A stretch of 64,000 bases of DNA. Origin: Corallium rubrum. Lineage: Eukaryota; Cnidaria; Anthozoa; Scleralcyonacea; Coralliidae. Each line of letters begins with the position of its first letter. Position 1 is the first letter of the stretch. Made by a program: the position numbers and the translations under genes. Of the stretch, positions 20,150 to 33,339 are shown piece after piece. The notes under the pieces are model-generated. The model saw only the letters and a list, made by a program, of their open reading frames with translations. It searched no databases and had not been told where the DNA came from. The stretch covers positions 7,077,754 to 7,141,753 of the forward strand of contig OZ036003.1 in assembly GCA_964035015.1 (NCBI GenBank), written 5' to 3'.

Positions 20150-21244
20150 ATGGGTATTCTCGAGAAAATAAGCGAAATAGAGAAAGAAATTGCTCGTACT
20201 CAGAAAAACAAAGCGACAGAGTATCATTTGGGCACTTTGAAAGCGAAATTGGCCAAGTACAGGGCACAGCTACTTGAACCGACTTCAAAGTCATCCAAAA
20301 CTGGGGAAGGCTTTGATGTAATGAAGTCAGGTGATGCCAGAGTTGCTCTCATTGGATTCCCATCAGTTGGCAAGTCAACGCTTTTGAATAAAGTAACTTC
20401 AACGGAAAGCCAGTCAGCATCCTATGAATTCACAACATTGACTTGTATTCCGGGGGTGATTGAACACCATGGAGCCAACATTCAGTTGTTGGATTTGCCT
20501 GGTATTATTGAAGGAGCATCCCAGGGAAAAGGTCGTGGTCGGCAAGTGATTGCAGTTGCTCGGACGGCAGACATGATCATCATGATGCTCGACGCAACCA
20601 AAGGGGAGATCCAGAAAGTCTTGCTCGAAAAAGAACTCGAGACTTGTGGTATCCGGCTGAACACAGAGAGACCAAACATTTACTTCAAGCAGAAAAAAGG
20701 TGGTGGGATTGCTTTTAACGCAACATGCACATTGACTCGTGTCAATGAGAAAGTCATTCAGACCATTCTTCACGAATACAAGATTTTCAACGCAGAGGTC
20801 CTATTCCGCGAGGACTGTGGTGTCGATGAGTTCATTGATGTCCTTGCTGCAAATCGGGTCTACCTGCCATGTCTGTATGTGTATAACAAGGTTGATTGTG
20901 TCTCCTTGGAAGAGGTTGATAGAATTGCTCGCTTGGATGACTCTGTGGTGATCAGTTGTGGCTTAGATCTGAATCTCGATTACTTGTTGGACAAGGTTTG
21001 GGAGTACCTGGCTTTGTTACGGATTTACACCAAGAAGAAAGGGTCCCCTCCAGATTTCGAGGACTGTTTGATTCTTCGTCAGGGTGCAAGTGTTGAACAT
21101 GTCTGTCACACGATTCACAGAACCATGGTGGATGCTTTCAAGTATGCATTGGTGTGGGGAACGAGCACCAAATACAGTCCTCAAAGAGTTGGGATAAACC
21201 ATGTTATGCATGACGAGGATGTCATTCAAATCATGAAGAAGTGA
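20150..21244 (+). CDS. DRG2: DRG2, developmentally regulated GTP-binding protein 2
   Basis: 364 residues, the same length as human DRG2, and beginning MGILEKISEIEKEIARTQKN as the human protein does. DRG2 is a cytoplasmic OBG/HflX-like GTPase of the TRAFAC class, stabilised by RWDD1 (DFRP2) and linked to translation. Seen: G1 GFPSVGKST (69-77), G3 DLPGIIEGA (115-123), G4 NKVD (246-249), the lysine-rich N-terminal helix, and a C-terminal TGS domain ending YALVWGTSTKYSPQRVG and EDVIQIMKK. DRG2-specific features (TTLTCIPGVIEH, KKGGGIAFN, LDLNLDYLL) exclude DRG1. The CDS has no intron; AATAAA follows at 21288 with no poly-A tract, so I do not call it a retrocopy. It shares a promoter with CFAP70. 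Confidence 0.98.
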   Translation: MGILEKISEIEKEIARTQKNKATEYHLGTLKAKLAKYRAQLLEPTSKSSKTGEGFDVMKSGDARVALIGFPSVGKSTLLNKVTSTESQSASYEFTTLTCIPGVIEHHGANIQLLDLPGIIEGASQGKGRGRQVIAVARTADMIIMMLDATKGEIQKVLLEKELETCGIRLNTERPNIYFKQKKGGGIAFNATCTLTRVNEKVIQTILHEYKIFNAEVLFREDCGVDEFIDVLAANRVYLPCLYVYNKVDCVSLEEVDRIARLDDSVVISCGLDLNLDYLLDKVWEYLALLRIYTKKKGSPPDFEDCLILRQGASVEHVCHTIHRTMVDAFKYALVWGTSTKYSPQRVGINHVMHDEDVIQIMKK

Positions 21245-21287
21245 AACACTGTCTGTGTAAGATTGAAAATAGATAATTGTTGAAACT

Positions 21288-21293
21288 AATAAA
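21288..21293 (+). other. DRG2: DRG2 polyadenylation signal
   Basis: AATAAA 44 bases after the stop codon, followed by the GT-rich GAGTGTTTGTTATC. Confidence 0.75.
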
Positions 21294-21702
21294 GAGTGTT
21301 TGTTATCAGCATTTCAAGATACAGTTGCAAAAAATTGTCTGCTATTGTAGCCAATCATTTTTGTATGTATTTGTGGAATATGATTGGCTACAATATACAT
21401 GTTCTGCTACATATCCTTAAGTTACCAATTAGAGTGTTTGCACTTTTTTGTGCGTGCAGTTGGGGCTACCATAAAGTTTGAAAAGATATGAAAGTAGCCA
21501 CAGTAGTTGACAATTTAAGTTTAATAATGCTTTGCCAACAACCTTACAAAACATAAAATAGGATTACAGAATAGTACAAAAGTAAAAAAATAAAGATGGA
21601 TGGATGGATATAAGGGCAGGGGAAAACTTAATTCCAATTTTGGAGCCACTAAGAGCCTTGAAGTTTCACCAGAGCCTTGAACTTTCACTTGGCAATGCTT
21701 GT

Positions 21703-22015
21703 ATACTACCCTGTGAGTCAGAGCCCCTTTGCAACCTACACAGGTTGCGGGGGGAAAGTGGGCTCTGCCAACAAACTCGACATTTCTTTTTGAGCATGCG
21801 TGAACGGTTGCCAAGATACTATTTGGGGCCCAGGTTGTAACGCGTTACTTGCTATTTTCCTGCTAAAGTGTGTTCATAAACTAGAACTTGTTTGACCAGT
21901 TTAAAACCTGACTGACTCACCCCAAACTTGGGGTGAAGATCGAGTTTGTTGGCAGAGCCCACTTTCCCCTGAAGCCCGTGTAGGTCGGAAAGGGGCTCTG
22001 ACTTGCAGGGTACTT
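21703..22015. repeat. Dispersed repeat, inverted copies (GGCAGAGCCCACTTTCCCC family)
   Basis: TGGGCTCTGCCAACAAACTC at 21759 and its complement at 21935; each is joined to GAGTCAGAGCCCCTTT / AAAGGGGCTCTGACTT. A longer copy with the same flank (GTAACGCGTTA, GGTTGCCAAGATACTAT) is at 32100-32325. No function recognised. Confidence 0.8.
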
Positions 22016-22109
22016 GTTTTCATGCATGTAGATGTAGTAGATCATAGTCTTTTTTAATCTGCCTCATCCTACAGTACTAGGGAGCCATCTGAAGTTTGTT
22101 GTGTTATAA

Positions 22110-22235
22110 AAGTAGCGTGCTGCGTAGGCAGTGTTGAAACAACGATCGAAATATAGTAAGGTTTGATATACTGCTGAAACAGAGAACGTAAGAGTCTAAT
22201 AACGCTTTGAGCGATTGGGCCCTTCAGAGAAAAAC
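22110..22235. mobile_element. Fragment of the CGTGCTGCGTAGGCAGTGTT repeat family
   Basis: AAAGTAGCGTGCTGCGTAGG, then CGAAATATAGTAAGGTTTGA and TACTGCTGAAACAGAGAACG. The same order is found at 40190-40290 and, reversed, at 34608-34670. Confidence 0.8.
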
Positions 22236-22408
22236 GTATTTGTTGTGTTAGTCTGGCAATGGATTTTAAATATATTTAATTCTAAACAATAGAAAGTTGA
22301 TCTGCATGGAAAGAATCACCTAGCCATTGCTGCTTAGGATGCGTGAGCTAGGATTTTCTCTGTCAAGTAAAATCATTTGGACAGACTGAAACGGTAAATG
22401 GGTCTGGC

Positions 22409-23351
22409 CATTGAACTCTAAGTAAACTGGAACGATAACTCCATAAGACTGGCCCTATGATTGGGTGAAGTCAAACTTCGGCCGCTGGGGGTCGCCATTG
22501 CACGTCAAACGTCACAGCACCTATGAGCGGCACGTACAATGAAAAACTGAAAACACGCTGCAAAAAACAACCATTTTTTAGACCTAAAGTTTTTTTATAG
22601 ATGATAACGAAGAAGATAGTATGTATTGGGCTTATTGGCCTTGTACCTGAACAATTTCTACACACGAAAATGGATTGAATGGCGAAATATCTGCCGAACA
22701 AAAGCAAAATTCGAGTCCGAAACTCGTACGGAAAATGCAGGTTTCTCTTATTTTTCTTTGTTATCTCAAGCGTTTGAAGGTTGTCTTGCCAAGAATTAGT
22801 AATAAGATAATGCTAAATTATAGCTTTAACTCAAGTTTCAGTTGTGGAAATGCTAAATCTGACATTTTTCGATACGAAGAGTATCTTCCAGAGCTGTAAT
22901 AACACACGGTAAAGTGCATTTTGTTGTTTTTTTCCTACTGAAAATTTAAAACCCAACTGTTTTTATAAACAACCTCTTCATTTTAAACCTGGGTTTCATA
23001 TGTATTTTCTTTATATTTGTCCAAACCAATGGCAATTTTGGTTGCGTATTGTTGACTTTCATTTGAGAGCTTATATTTTTACTGTTTTCCTTGCTTTTAC
23101 TCGTCATGTCAGTGTTCACCTACTCTACGGTATATTGGAATTTGATTTAAGCCTAAAAGTGGTTAACAAGTTCAGTTTTTGTTTGATTTCAAGCTGTTTT
23201 TGCAACCCAGTTCACCAAATTCAGCTTCATTTTCTCTCGGTTATACAGTAAAAGGGACTGGGATTGACGTGCATGGCGGCCCCCATGTCCGACATTTTTG
23301 GCTTCATGATACGCCATCGAGTTATCGTTCCAGTTTACTTAGAGTTCAATG
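22409..23351. mobile_element. Non-autonomous DNA transposon, 943 bp, 8-bp TSD
   Basis: GGTCTGGC is duplicated at 22401-22408 and 23352-23359. Tips CATTGAACTCTAAGTAAACT with about 33 matching bases. The 8-bp duplication suggests hAT or P superfamily. The inside is AT-rich without a transposase; the ORFs at 22471-22707 and 23000-23251 look like chance. Confidence 0.8.
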
Positions 23352-23359
23352 GGTCTGGC

Positions 23360-24029
23360 TCACACAGGAATTGGTTAATCACTTGTTAACCCATTGCTGT
23401 GTAGGGTGTCTGGTGTTAGACAGAGTAAAACAGTAAAGGGGCCGTTTCTGACCAACTCGGGCAGGCAGGAATGGGTTTATTAAGATCTAAGGGGTGTTAA
23501 TTTTACGGAGGAAGCAGAAATCGATAATAAACAAATCTGAATACAGTATAAACGTAAATAGTTTCAATGAATATGAAATTTTATTTCAAGCTGGATAACA
23601 ACCCAAATATCAACAATAATTATACTAACACTTCTTCTGGCTAATTCAAATACATTAATAAAAAAACATACAAACTATATAACAAATAGATTCCATTTTT
23701 CGTTCGTCTGTACTACAAATATAGCAGGTCGGTAAAAAGTAATAAAATGATAAAGTTGACAGTGGGTAAACTATCCTGCCATTAGCCACAATACTAGAGA
23801 GAGCTTTAGCTTGACGTTTGAGAGTTGAACGAAAAGAATGAACGAAAGAACTGTTTTGTTAGAGAAGTTCTTTTTTGTGCCACTTTTTTTTCTTGTGTTT
23901 TTGATTTTTAAAGTCATGAAGTTCTGTGTTATCAATACCTGTGACCCACACCCGTTCGATTCGTACTCGTGCATATACGCTCTAACCGCGGTACAACTGA
24001 TTACTTGTTGGGCTTCAACTGGCTTTATG
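23360..24029. other. Unassigned AT-rich spacer
   Basis: Contains GGTGTTAGACAGAGTAAAA near 23408, the complement of the 25-bp satellite word at 57.4 kb. No gene seen. Confidence 0.4.
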
Positions 24030-24259
24030 TCAGTAACTAAGAAAAGTTAACTAGAAACTCACTGACACAAGGCGACTTGTAGGTCAACAAGTATACTTGT
24101 GACACACCTATGGTCCAACTCGCTCCCACGCCGATAAATACAAACAACCTCGGTCTGTTATCTGAGTTCTAGTGGCTCAATGGTTACAAGCGTCTAGCTA
24201 GTATTCGGAAGGTTGCAGGTTCCAGTCCCTTCTAGAGGTGAGAGTTTTTTGAGTCTTAA
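24030..24259 (+). mobile_element. tRNA-derived SINE
   Basis: TAGTGGCTCAATGGTTACAA (A box) and GGTTGCAGGTTCCAGTCC (B box), preceded by GGCGACTTGTAGGTCAACAA as in the SINE pair at 7.6-8.2 kb. Its tail is cut by the MITE at 24260. Confidence 0.8.
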
Positions 24260-24685
24260 AGTGCCCCTAACCTCGACTTTATTTATTGTCTTTGGAAGAA
24301 CTTTTAAAATGATAAAGTAACTTCTTTGGAAGATTTTTGCTTCTTCCCTTTGTTTTTTAGGTATTTCTTTTTGTTTGATATGCAAATGTACGGAATTTAT
24401 GTCACACTTGCATAATGACTTACCGAAGAAGTTTGTGTATCTCTTTCATTCTCGAACGAAATCCTTTAAAACCGAGAAGTTTGGTGTTGTGGGAGAAACA
24501 CGCACACATGTTATTCATACTTTAGTGTTTTTACTTGATGAACGCAAAGATACATAACATTCTCTGATAAGTCATCATTATGCATGTGTGACGTAAATTC
24601 CGGACAGTTGCATATCAAACAACATGAAATATCTCAAAAACAGCGAAAATCTTCCAAAGAAGCTACTTTATCATTTAGGGGCACT
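24260..24685. mobile_element. TTAA-type MITE with AGTGCCCCTAA tips
   Basis: Left TTAA|AGTGCCCCTAA, right TTAGGGGCACT|TGAA (one mismatch in the duplication). Arms GATAAAGTAACTTCTTTGGA and complement. Inserted in the tail of the tRNA-SINE. Confidence 0.75.
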
Positions 24686-24934
24686 TGAACAACTCACGAC
24701 AGCTTGTATACAGCAAGAACGGAGGAAAGTCTATTGTAGAGTGGTGCAAGCATACCGTTTGACGTAGGAATGCCAAGCTTAAGCTCTCTGATATATCAAA
24801 GACACACCAAAAAGGGACAACGAGGGAACAATTCGCAGTGACACGATTTTATCCCGGTGACATGTCTTCAAAATTCAAAACCAGGTTGAATTTAGGAGAC
24901 AAGTCGCCGCCAGACAAAATATTCCCTGCGTTTT

Positions 24935-25322
24935 TCATTGATAGATAGGTAATTGGACCCACACTGGTGTTAAAACATTGTGTGTAATACACATTATCAA
25001 ACAATACATACTAGGAGCTTAAGCAGACCATCACATTGGAGGATACCTGAATTGAACTAAATTAGGAGATATGTTTATATAAAATGAAGATGCGTGATTT
25101 TAATTAGTAGTAAAGGCCGTATAGGTAGAGTATAGAGTATGAATTAGAGAGAGAAGGGGAACGTGAAGAATATTAGGGTGAATGGATGGGAATTAGTTCA
25201 ATTCAGGTATCCTCCAATGCGATGGTTCTGCTTAAGCTCCTAGCTTGTATTGTTTGATAATGTGTATTACGCACAATGTTTAACACCAGTGTAGGTCCAA
25301 TTACCTATCTATCAATGAAAAT
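24935..25322. mobile_element. Large foldback, arms about 150 bp
   Basis: ATTGATAGATAGGTAATTGG...GAGCTTAAGCAGACCATC...AATTGAACTA, mirrored from 25190 to 25322. The central 120 bases are unique. Confidence 0.85.
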
Positions 25323-25329
25323 CACACGC

Positions 25330-26270
25330 AACATGTCTCTGATTTGTTTTCTCGTGTCCCGCGTGTGTGTTCTTAAATGGCTTCTCTGTGGCTTCTTTAG
25401 CTTTCGCCTGGAAAGGAAAAGAAGCCTCTTCTCGTCACAGGTTGCATCTTCGCAAAGTTTTTTCTAAAAGTACAGTTGGTATCGGTTTAATATGTCTATA
25501 TAAAAACAGATCGGTCTATTAAGTTATGTTTTCTCACTGGTCTAAATTGGACTATCCAGAGTCAATGACCTTGAAACTCGACAAACTTCAAAGCATCTAC
25601 ATGTATAATGAGCTGTGATTTTATGTTGAGACGGTGCACAATGCACCTCACCGTGCACAAATCTTTCGTTTTTCGCTTATTTAATATTCAAATAACACGG
25701 TTGAGCGATTGTTATACTCAAAAAATACACTGTGTCTTCACCGTGCACAAGTTTGCATAAACGAGTTTCTAGACCATTTCTCAACACGCTATGGACTGTT
25801 GAATTAGTTTTTGATATTTCTGTTTATAATAATATATATATAATATAATTTTGGATAAATTCTTTGCCTTCAAGCAACTGCATAGCCTGTTGCCAAGTCC
25901 ACACAATAGGGTCGACCTGGATACACACTTGCAGTGGCATGGCAGTAAGTGTAGTGAAGGGCTTGAAAAGCAGAACGTATTTAGGTTACTATGTTGTCTC
26001 ATGTTCAATCAACTATCACTTAATACCAGTTCTAAGAATAAATACTATAGGCCTAATTACCCTGGCCACAGAATATGAAAACAACCAGATGTCTAACTTT
26101 GTGAATTGTTTGTCCTCGATTTTTTCTTCTTTTTTTTTTTCGGCTGCCACTGTCCAGTAAGGTTTTCGAGTTTACGATAGAGGAGAGTTGAAGATTTGAG
26201 CTGCTGTGAAACGGTTTATAACGTTGTGGAAAACGAATTTGTGTTCTTTGTAAAACACTATTATACTGTT
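25330..26270. other. Unassigned sequence
   Basis: AT-rich. A short GC-richer block at 25860-25980 reads PLQVCIQVDPIVWTWQQAMQ on the minus strand (about 45 codons open, no clear splice sites); possibly a decayed coding fragment, otherwise chance. Confidence 0.3.
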
Positions 26271-26271
26271 G

Positions 26272-26552
26272 TGGCAATAGAAGCGTTCCTAAATATCGTT
26301 GCAATATGTTCCTCAAGTTGCCCAATTCATTTGATGAAAATTATTGCTAACTTCCTGTTTTGAATTTGATTGGTTTCTGGTTTTTAAACAACCAATAAGA
26401 AACAGGATTATTTGCCAAACACCAATCAAATTCAAAACAGAATTCAAAACAGAATTCAAAACAGGGAGTTGTCAACGAATCTTATCAAATGAATTGTTCA
26501 ACTTGACGAATATATTGCAACAATATTTTACGGGACGCTCCTATTGACACGA
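26272..26552. mobile_element. Foldback element
   Basis: GCAATAGAAGCGTTCCTAAA at the left and its relative before TATTGACACG at the right. Inside is a second palindrome, CTGTTTTGAATTTGATTGGT / ACCAATCAAATTCAAAACAG. Confidence 0.75.
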
Positions 26553-27074
26553 CAGTAACATCTACAGTACATTACTGTACACTAGAGCTCATGCAACGGA
26601 AAGTTGCGTTTACAATTCCTTCATATCTCACATCGTTCTGAGATATTAAAGAAATCTCTTGAAATCACTGAACATGTGCACTTGTCCAGTCATTTGTCGC
26701 AACTGGTCCCGGTTTGGTCTTAAAATGTATATATTCTGCACTCGAATTTTCCTTCACCAAAAATCCCTAGAACATGCTATGCAATCGAGTGAAATGCCCA
26801 ATATTACTTCTAATAAACCCACTTCAGAGATATACAGGTTTCTGAATAAGTCCTGCAATTTGAAGTCACAAGTATGAGATTTACACATCAAACCAATTTT
26901 TTAATATCTCAAGAATGAAGGGAGCTATGGAAGAGCTGTAAACGCCAATCTTTATGTTTTTTAAACTTTTAAAATAATTTTTAAAAAATTAAATAAGGTT
27001 TCCATTGCATAAGCACTTTAAACTTTCCAAGAACGTTTCCTAGAAAATGCAGCCAAAATGTACGAGAACAAAAA

Positions 27075-28912
27075 ACCTCAAAGGCACCGCACTAACATCA
27101 AAGGCGCCGTGCTTAACATCAAAGGTACCGCCCTAACATCAAAGGGACCACTCTGACATCAAAGGTACCGCCCTAACATCAAAGGTAGCGCGCTTAACAT
27201 CAAAGGTACCGCCCTAACATCAAAGGCGCCGCACTAACATCAAAGGCGCCGTGCTTAACATCAAATGCACCGCACTAACATCAAAGGTACCGCACTAACA
27301 TCAAAGGTACCGCACTAACATCAAAGGTAGCGCGCTTAACATCAAAGGTACCGCCCTAACATCAAAGGGACCACTCTGACATCAAAGGTACCGCCCTAAC
27401 ATCAAAGGTACCGCACTAACATCAAAGGTACCGCCCTAACATCAAAGGGACCACTCTGACATCAAAGGTACCGCACTAACATCAAAGGCGCCGTGCTTAA
27501 CATCAAAGGTACCGCACTAACATCAAAGGTACCGCACTAACATCAAAGGCGCCGTGCTTAACATCAAATGCACCGCACTAACATCAAAGGTACCGCACTA
27601 ACATCAAAGGTACCGCACTAACATCAAAGGTAGCGCGCTTAACATCAAAGGAACCGCCCTAACATCAAAGGGACCACTCTGACATCGAAGGTACCGCACT
27701 AACATCAAAGGTAGCGCGCTTAACATCAAAGGTACCGCCCTAACATCAAAGGGACCACTCTGACATCAAAGGTACCGCACTAACATCAAAGGCGCCGTGC
27801 TTAACATCAAAGGTACCGCACTAACATCAAAGGTACCGCACTAACATCAAAGGCGCCGTGCTTAACATCAAATGCACCGCACTAACATCAAAGGTACCGC
27901 ACTAACATCAAAGGTACCGCACTAACATCAAAGGTAGCGCGCTTAACATCAAAGGAACCGCCCTAACATCAAAGGGACCACTCTGACATCGAAGGTACCG
28001 CACTAACATCAAAGGTAGCGCGCTTAACATCAAAGGTACCGCCCTAACATCAAAGGGACCACTCTGACATCAAAGGTACCGCACTAACATCAAAGGCGCC
28101 GTGCTTAACATCAAAGGTACCGCACTAACATCAAAGGCACCGCACTAACATCAAAGGCGCCGTGCTTAACATCAAATGCACCGCACTAACATCAAAGGTA
28201 CCGCACTAACATCAAAGGCACCGCACTAACATCAAAGGCGCCGTGCTTAACATCAAATGCACCGCACTAACATCAAAGGTACCGCACTAACATCAAAGGT
28301 ACCGCACTAACATCAAAGGTATTAACATCAAAGGAACCGCCCTAACATCAAAGGGACCACTCTGACATCGAAGGTACCGCACTAACATCAAAGGTAGCGC
28401 GCTTAACATCAAAGGTACCGCCCTAACATCAAAGGGACCACTCTGACATCAAAGGTACCGCACTAACATCAAAGGCGCCGTGCTTAACATCAAAGGTACC
28501 GCACTAACATCAAAGGCACCGCACTAACATCAAAGGCGCCGTGCTTAACATCAAATGCACCGCACTAACATCAAAGGTACCGCAATAACATCAAAGGTAC
28601 CGCACTAACATCAAAGGTAGCGCGCTTAACATCAAAGGAACCGCCCTAACATCAAAGGGACCACTCTGACATCGAAGGTACCGCACTAACATCAAAGGTA
28701 GCGCGCTTAACATCAAAGGTACCGCCCTAACATTAAAGGGACCACTCTGACATCAAAGGTACCGTACTAACATCAAAGGGACCACTCTGACATCAAAAGT
28801 ACTGCACTAACATCAAAGGTAGCGCGCTTAACATCAAAGGAACCGCACCTACATCAAAGGCGCCGCGCTTAACATCAAATGTACCGCAATAACATCAAAG
28901 GAACCCACACCA
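27075..28912. repeat. 20-bp satellite with higher-order repeats
   Basis: About 91 units of AACATCAAAGGTACCGCACT and variants (20 or 21 bases). Distinct variants (TGCACCGCACT, TAGCGCGCTT, GGACCACTCTG, CGCCGTGCTT) recur in fixed order about every 303 bases. Ends within about 25 bases of the DMRT polyadenylation signal. Confidence 0.97.
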
Positions 28913-28934
28913 AGTTTGACTTCTGGTTGGAATC

Positions 28935-28940
28935 TTTATT
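28935..28940 (-). other. DMRT polyadenylation signal
   Basis: AATAAA on the minus strand about 120 bases after the DMRT stop codon, just before the satellite. Confidence 0.7.
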
Positions 28941-29060
28941 CTGTGTCCCTATATCGAAGTACTGATATAATATAATATTGTAATATAATAATATATAATA
29001 TACTTATTCCAAATTTTTAAAGGAATTCGTCTTAGAAATCTGTCAAAGTTAATATAAAAT

Positions 29061-31068
<2,008 letters not shown>

Positions 31069-31194
31069 GCTAAAGAATAGAAAGAGAAACCTGGTTATCT
31101 AATATTATATAGTATCCACAACGCATGCTCTGGATGACTAGGCTCGAGAATGAAAACCGTGAATGATGTCAGCTTGAAGCCGACAGATGGATAT

Positions 31195-31398
31195 TGGTAG
31201 CACAGTGGTTAGCGCACGTGCCTTTCACCTCTGCAACCCGGTTTGATTCCTGCTCGGTGCAGTTATCAGACTAAAATTTCACCATGGCCGCATGTGTTAA
31301 GAGTGCTTCCAGTTTGACTCTACCGAACATCACAGGTTTCCTCCAGGTGCACTGCTAATCATCATTATCATCATCATTATCATCATCATCATCAGTTC
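31195..31398 (+). mobile_element. tRNA-derived SINE with (ATC)n tail
   Basis: TGGTAGCACAGTGGTTAGCG (A box) and CCCGGTTTGATTCCTGC (B box), then a body ending in ATCATC repeats. A different family from the SINE at 7.6 kb. Confidence 0.8.
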
Positions 31399-31399
31399 A

Positions 31400-32095
31400 G
31401 TCTCTAATCTTCTATCCGACCCTAAGGGTCTACTAATCGAAGACATTATATAAGATCCATTATGCTAAAGTTGGTTTTGCAGAGGGAGAAAAACCGCAGT
31501 ACACACAAGAGAACCAACAAGTCTACTGGCACGAAGTTCGTTCTGGACAAATATCCCCAGTTGAGCTACGGGTATAATGAATGGCATATACTGATATCTC
31601 TGACTGTCCTGACCGGGAGTCCCAATAGCTCATAGCGCTGGTTGCCAGAGAAATAGAGAATACTTGCCTAAAATAGAGCGCTGGTTAGACTTGCCACAAG
31701 TCGACCACACGGCGTAGTCAGATACCTCTGAGGGGCAAATAACTCCCTGAAAAGTACGAGAACTTTCAAAAATCCTTGGATTTTCGGATTTTATAGGTTC
31801 TTGCGGATTTTTCGGCAAAGTGTACGAGATTTTTGAAGTGATTTGCCCTTCGGATACCTCAACCTCATGTGAACTTAATCGTTGTAATAATCTATGGAAT
31901 TTAAACTTGTGAGGTTTTGTCTGTATGTGACCTTGTTCATTATTGTGACATACGCCAAGTCACGTCTCGAACTGAATTACTGTCAGGATTAACAAGTTGA
32001 CCTCAGGACTCCGTTGGACAAACAAAGCCCAAATATGTACCCACCGTCATCTTTGTTTACTTTGTTAACGAAAATAGATACCGAGACGTGACTTC
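31400..32095. other. Unassigned spacer
   Basis: No gene or named repeat recognised. Confidence 0.35.
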
Positions 32096-32099
32096 CATA

Positions 32100-32325
32100 T
32101 TTGTACTGTGGCACGTGCTCAGTTACTTTGAACTGGTCAAACAAGTTCTAGTGTATGAGCACCGCAAACTGGAAAATAGCAAGTAACGCGTTAGAGCCTG
32201 GGCCCAAAATAGTATCTTGGCAACCGTTCGCTATGCTCAAAAGAAATATCGAGTTTGTTGGCAGAGCCCACTTTCCCCCGAAGCCTGCGTAGGTCGGAAA
32301 GGGGCTCTGACTTGCAGGGTAATTC
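32100..32325. repeat. Dispersed repeat, longest copy of the GGCAGAGCCCACTTTCCCC family
   Basis: Reads from AACTGGTCAAACAAGTTCTA through GCAAGTAACGCGTTA and TAGTATCTTGGCAACCGTTC to GGGGCTCTGACTTGCAGGGT; the same order reversed at 21700-21905. Confidence 0.8.
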
Positions 32326-32631
32326 TCAGTACATTCCAGGAAAATACGCGATATGTATTCCACATAAATCTAAATATAGTGAAGAACTTGCCATATAAAC
32401 AGGCCCTATAAGTCCAGGAATTTCAAGTGGGAAGAACTGCAGACAGACAGGTGTCCGTTTAAAGAGGAAATGAGTCTGCCAGACGAGAATATATGACGTT
32501 AAAAAAATGTTGCATAATTGGTAGTTTTACAGAACCGTTTATCGAATTAAAACATCTGGTATTTGCCTCTTTTGGGAAGTCTCTACTCATTGTCCTTTAC
32601 CAATTCACCACGTTTTCGCTTTGTTGTTATT

Positions 32632-32955
32632 AGGGAGCTTAAGGAAGCTAGGACGACGACGGCAGTCTAAACTTCAACATATATCAGAAACCACGAATGC
32701 ATTTACGTAGTATTGGATACTTAAAGTATGTTATTCAACATCCAAAAGTTTTAGAGTTCCGTAAAGGGATTTTGTCGCATAGTTTGAAGTCAAACTCAAC
32801 TAATAGGTTTCGCCGTTTCACGAGTTAACGTCATCCTGAAGACGTGAAAATGATCTGAATAACGTATGTGACTAAAAAATATTCATTTTCTTTGTTGTGT
32901 GATGAATATTATATTTTACTAAAGACGGCGTCGTTGGCGTTCGCGTTTACACTAT
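32632..32955. mobile_element. MITE, AGCTAGGACGACGACGGC family, copy 1
   Basis: GGGAGCTTAAGGAAGCTAGG at the left, GACGGCGTCGTTGGCGTTCG at the right, with ACGTCATCCTGAAGACGTGA inside. The copy at 53504 shares all three blocks. Confidence 0.7.
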
Positions 32956-33009
32956 ACCGGAATGGCGGATAGCTTTTGTGCCGGCACGAAAACCATACCA
33001 TATAGGCCT

Positions 33010-33292
33010 TCTTGTCAGGAATATTAAAGCCCAACATATAATTTTAAAAAGACCCATATTAAAAGAGACATGAGTTATTTCAAATTTTTTTATTGAAAAC
33101 CACTCTCTCAGTTACTCATTTCCTGTTATTGTAAATAGATTAGAGTCGAGATAACCTTGTAAATAATTATTCACTCTGAAGGTGTTGCAGGATTAGCAAC
33201 GAAACGTTAGCTTTAATAAAAAAAAATTGAAATAACTCATGTCTCTTTTAATATGGGACTTTTTAAAATTATATGCTGGGCTATAATATACC
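33010..33292. mobile_element. Foldback with hammerhead-like centre
   Basis: Arms AAAAGAGACATGAGTTATTT and complement with AATTTTAAAAAG outer parts. The centre reads CTGAAGGTGTTGC...GCAACGAAACGTTAGC. Confidence 0.85.
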
Positions 33293-33339
33293 GTAGTACT
33301 TGTACATAATGAACTTTGTTTATTTCATTCTTACTTGTA

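Noticed and set aside
20150-21244. Assignment as DRG1
   Set aside because: Length and several diagnostic stretches (MGILEKISEIEKEIARTQKN, TTLTCIPGVIEH, LNLDYLL) fit DRG2; DRG1 starts differently and lacks these.
26053-26325. 90-codon minus ORF
   Set aside because: Overlaps a foldback element arm; no family resemblance.
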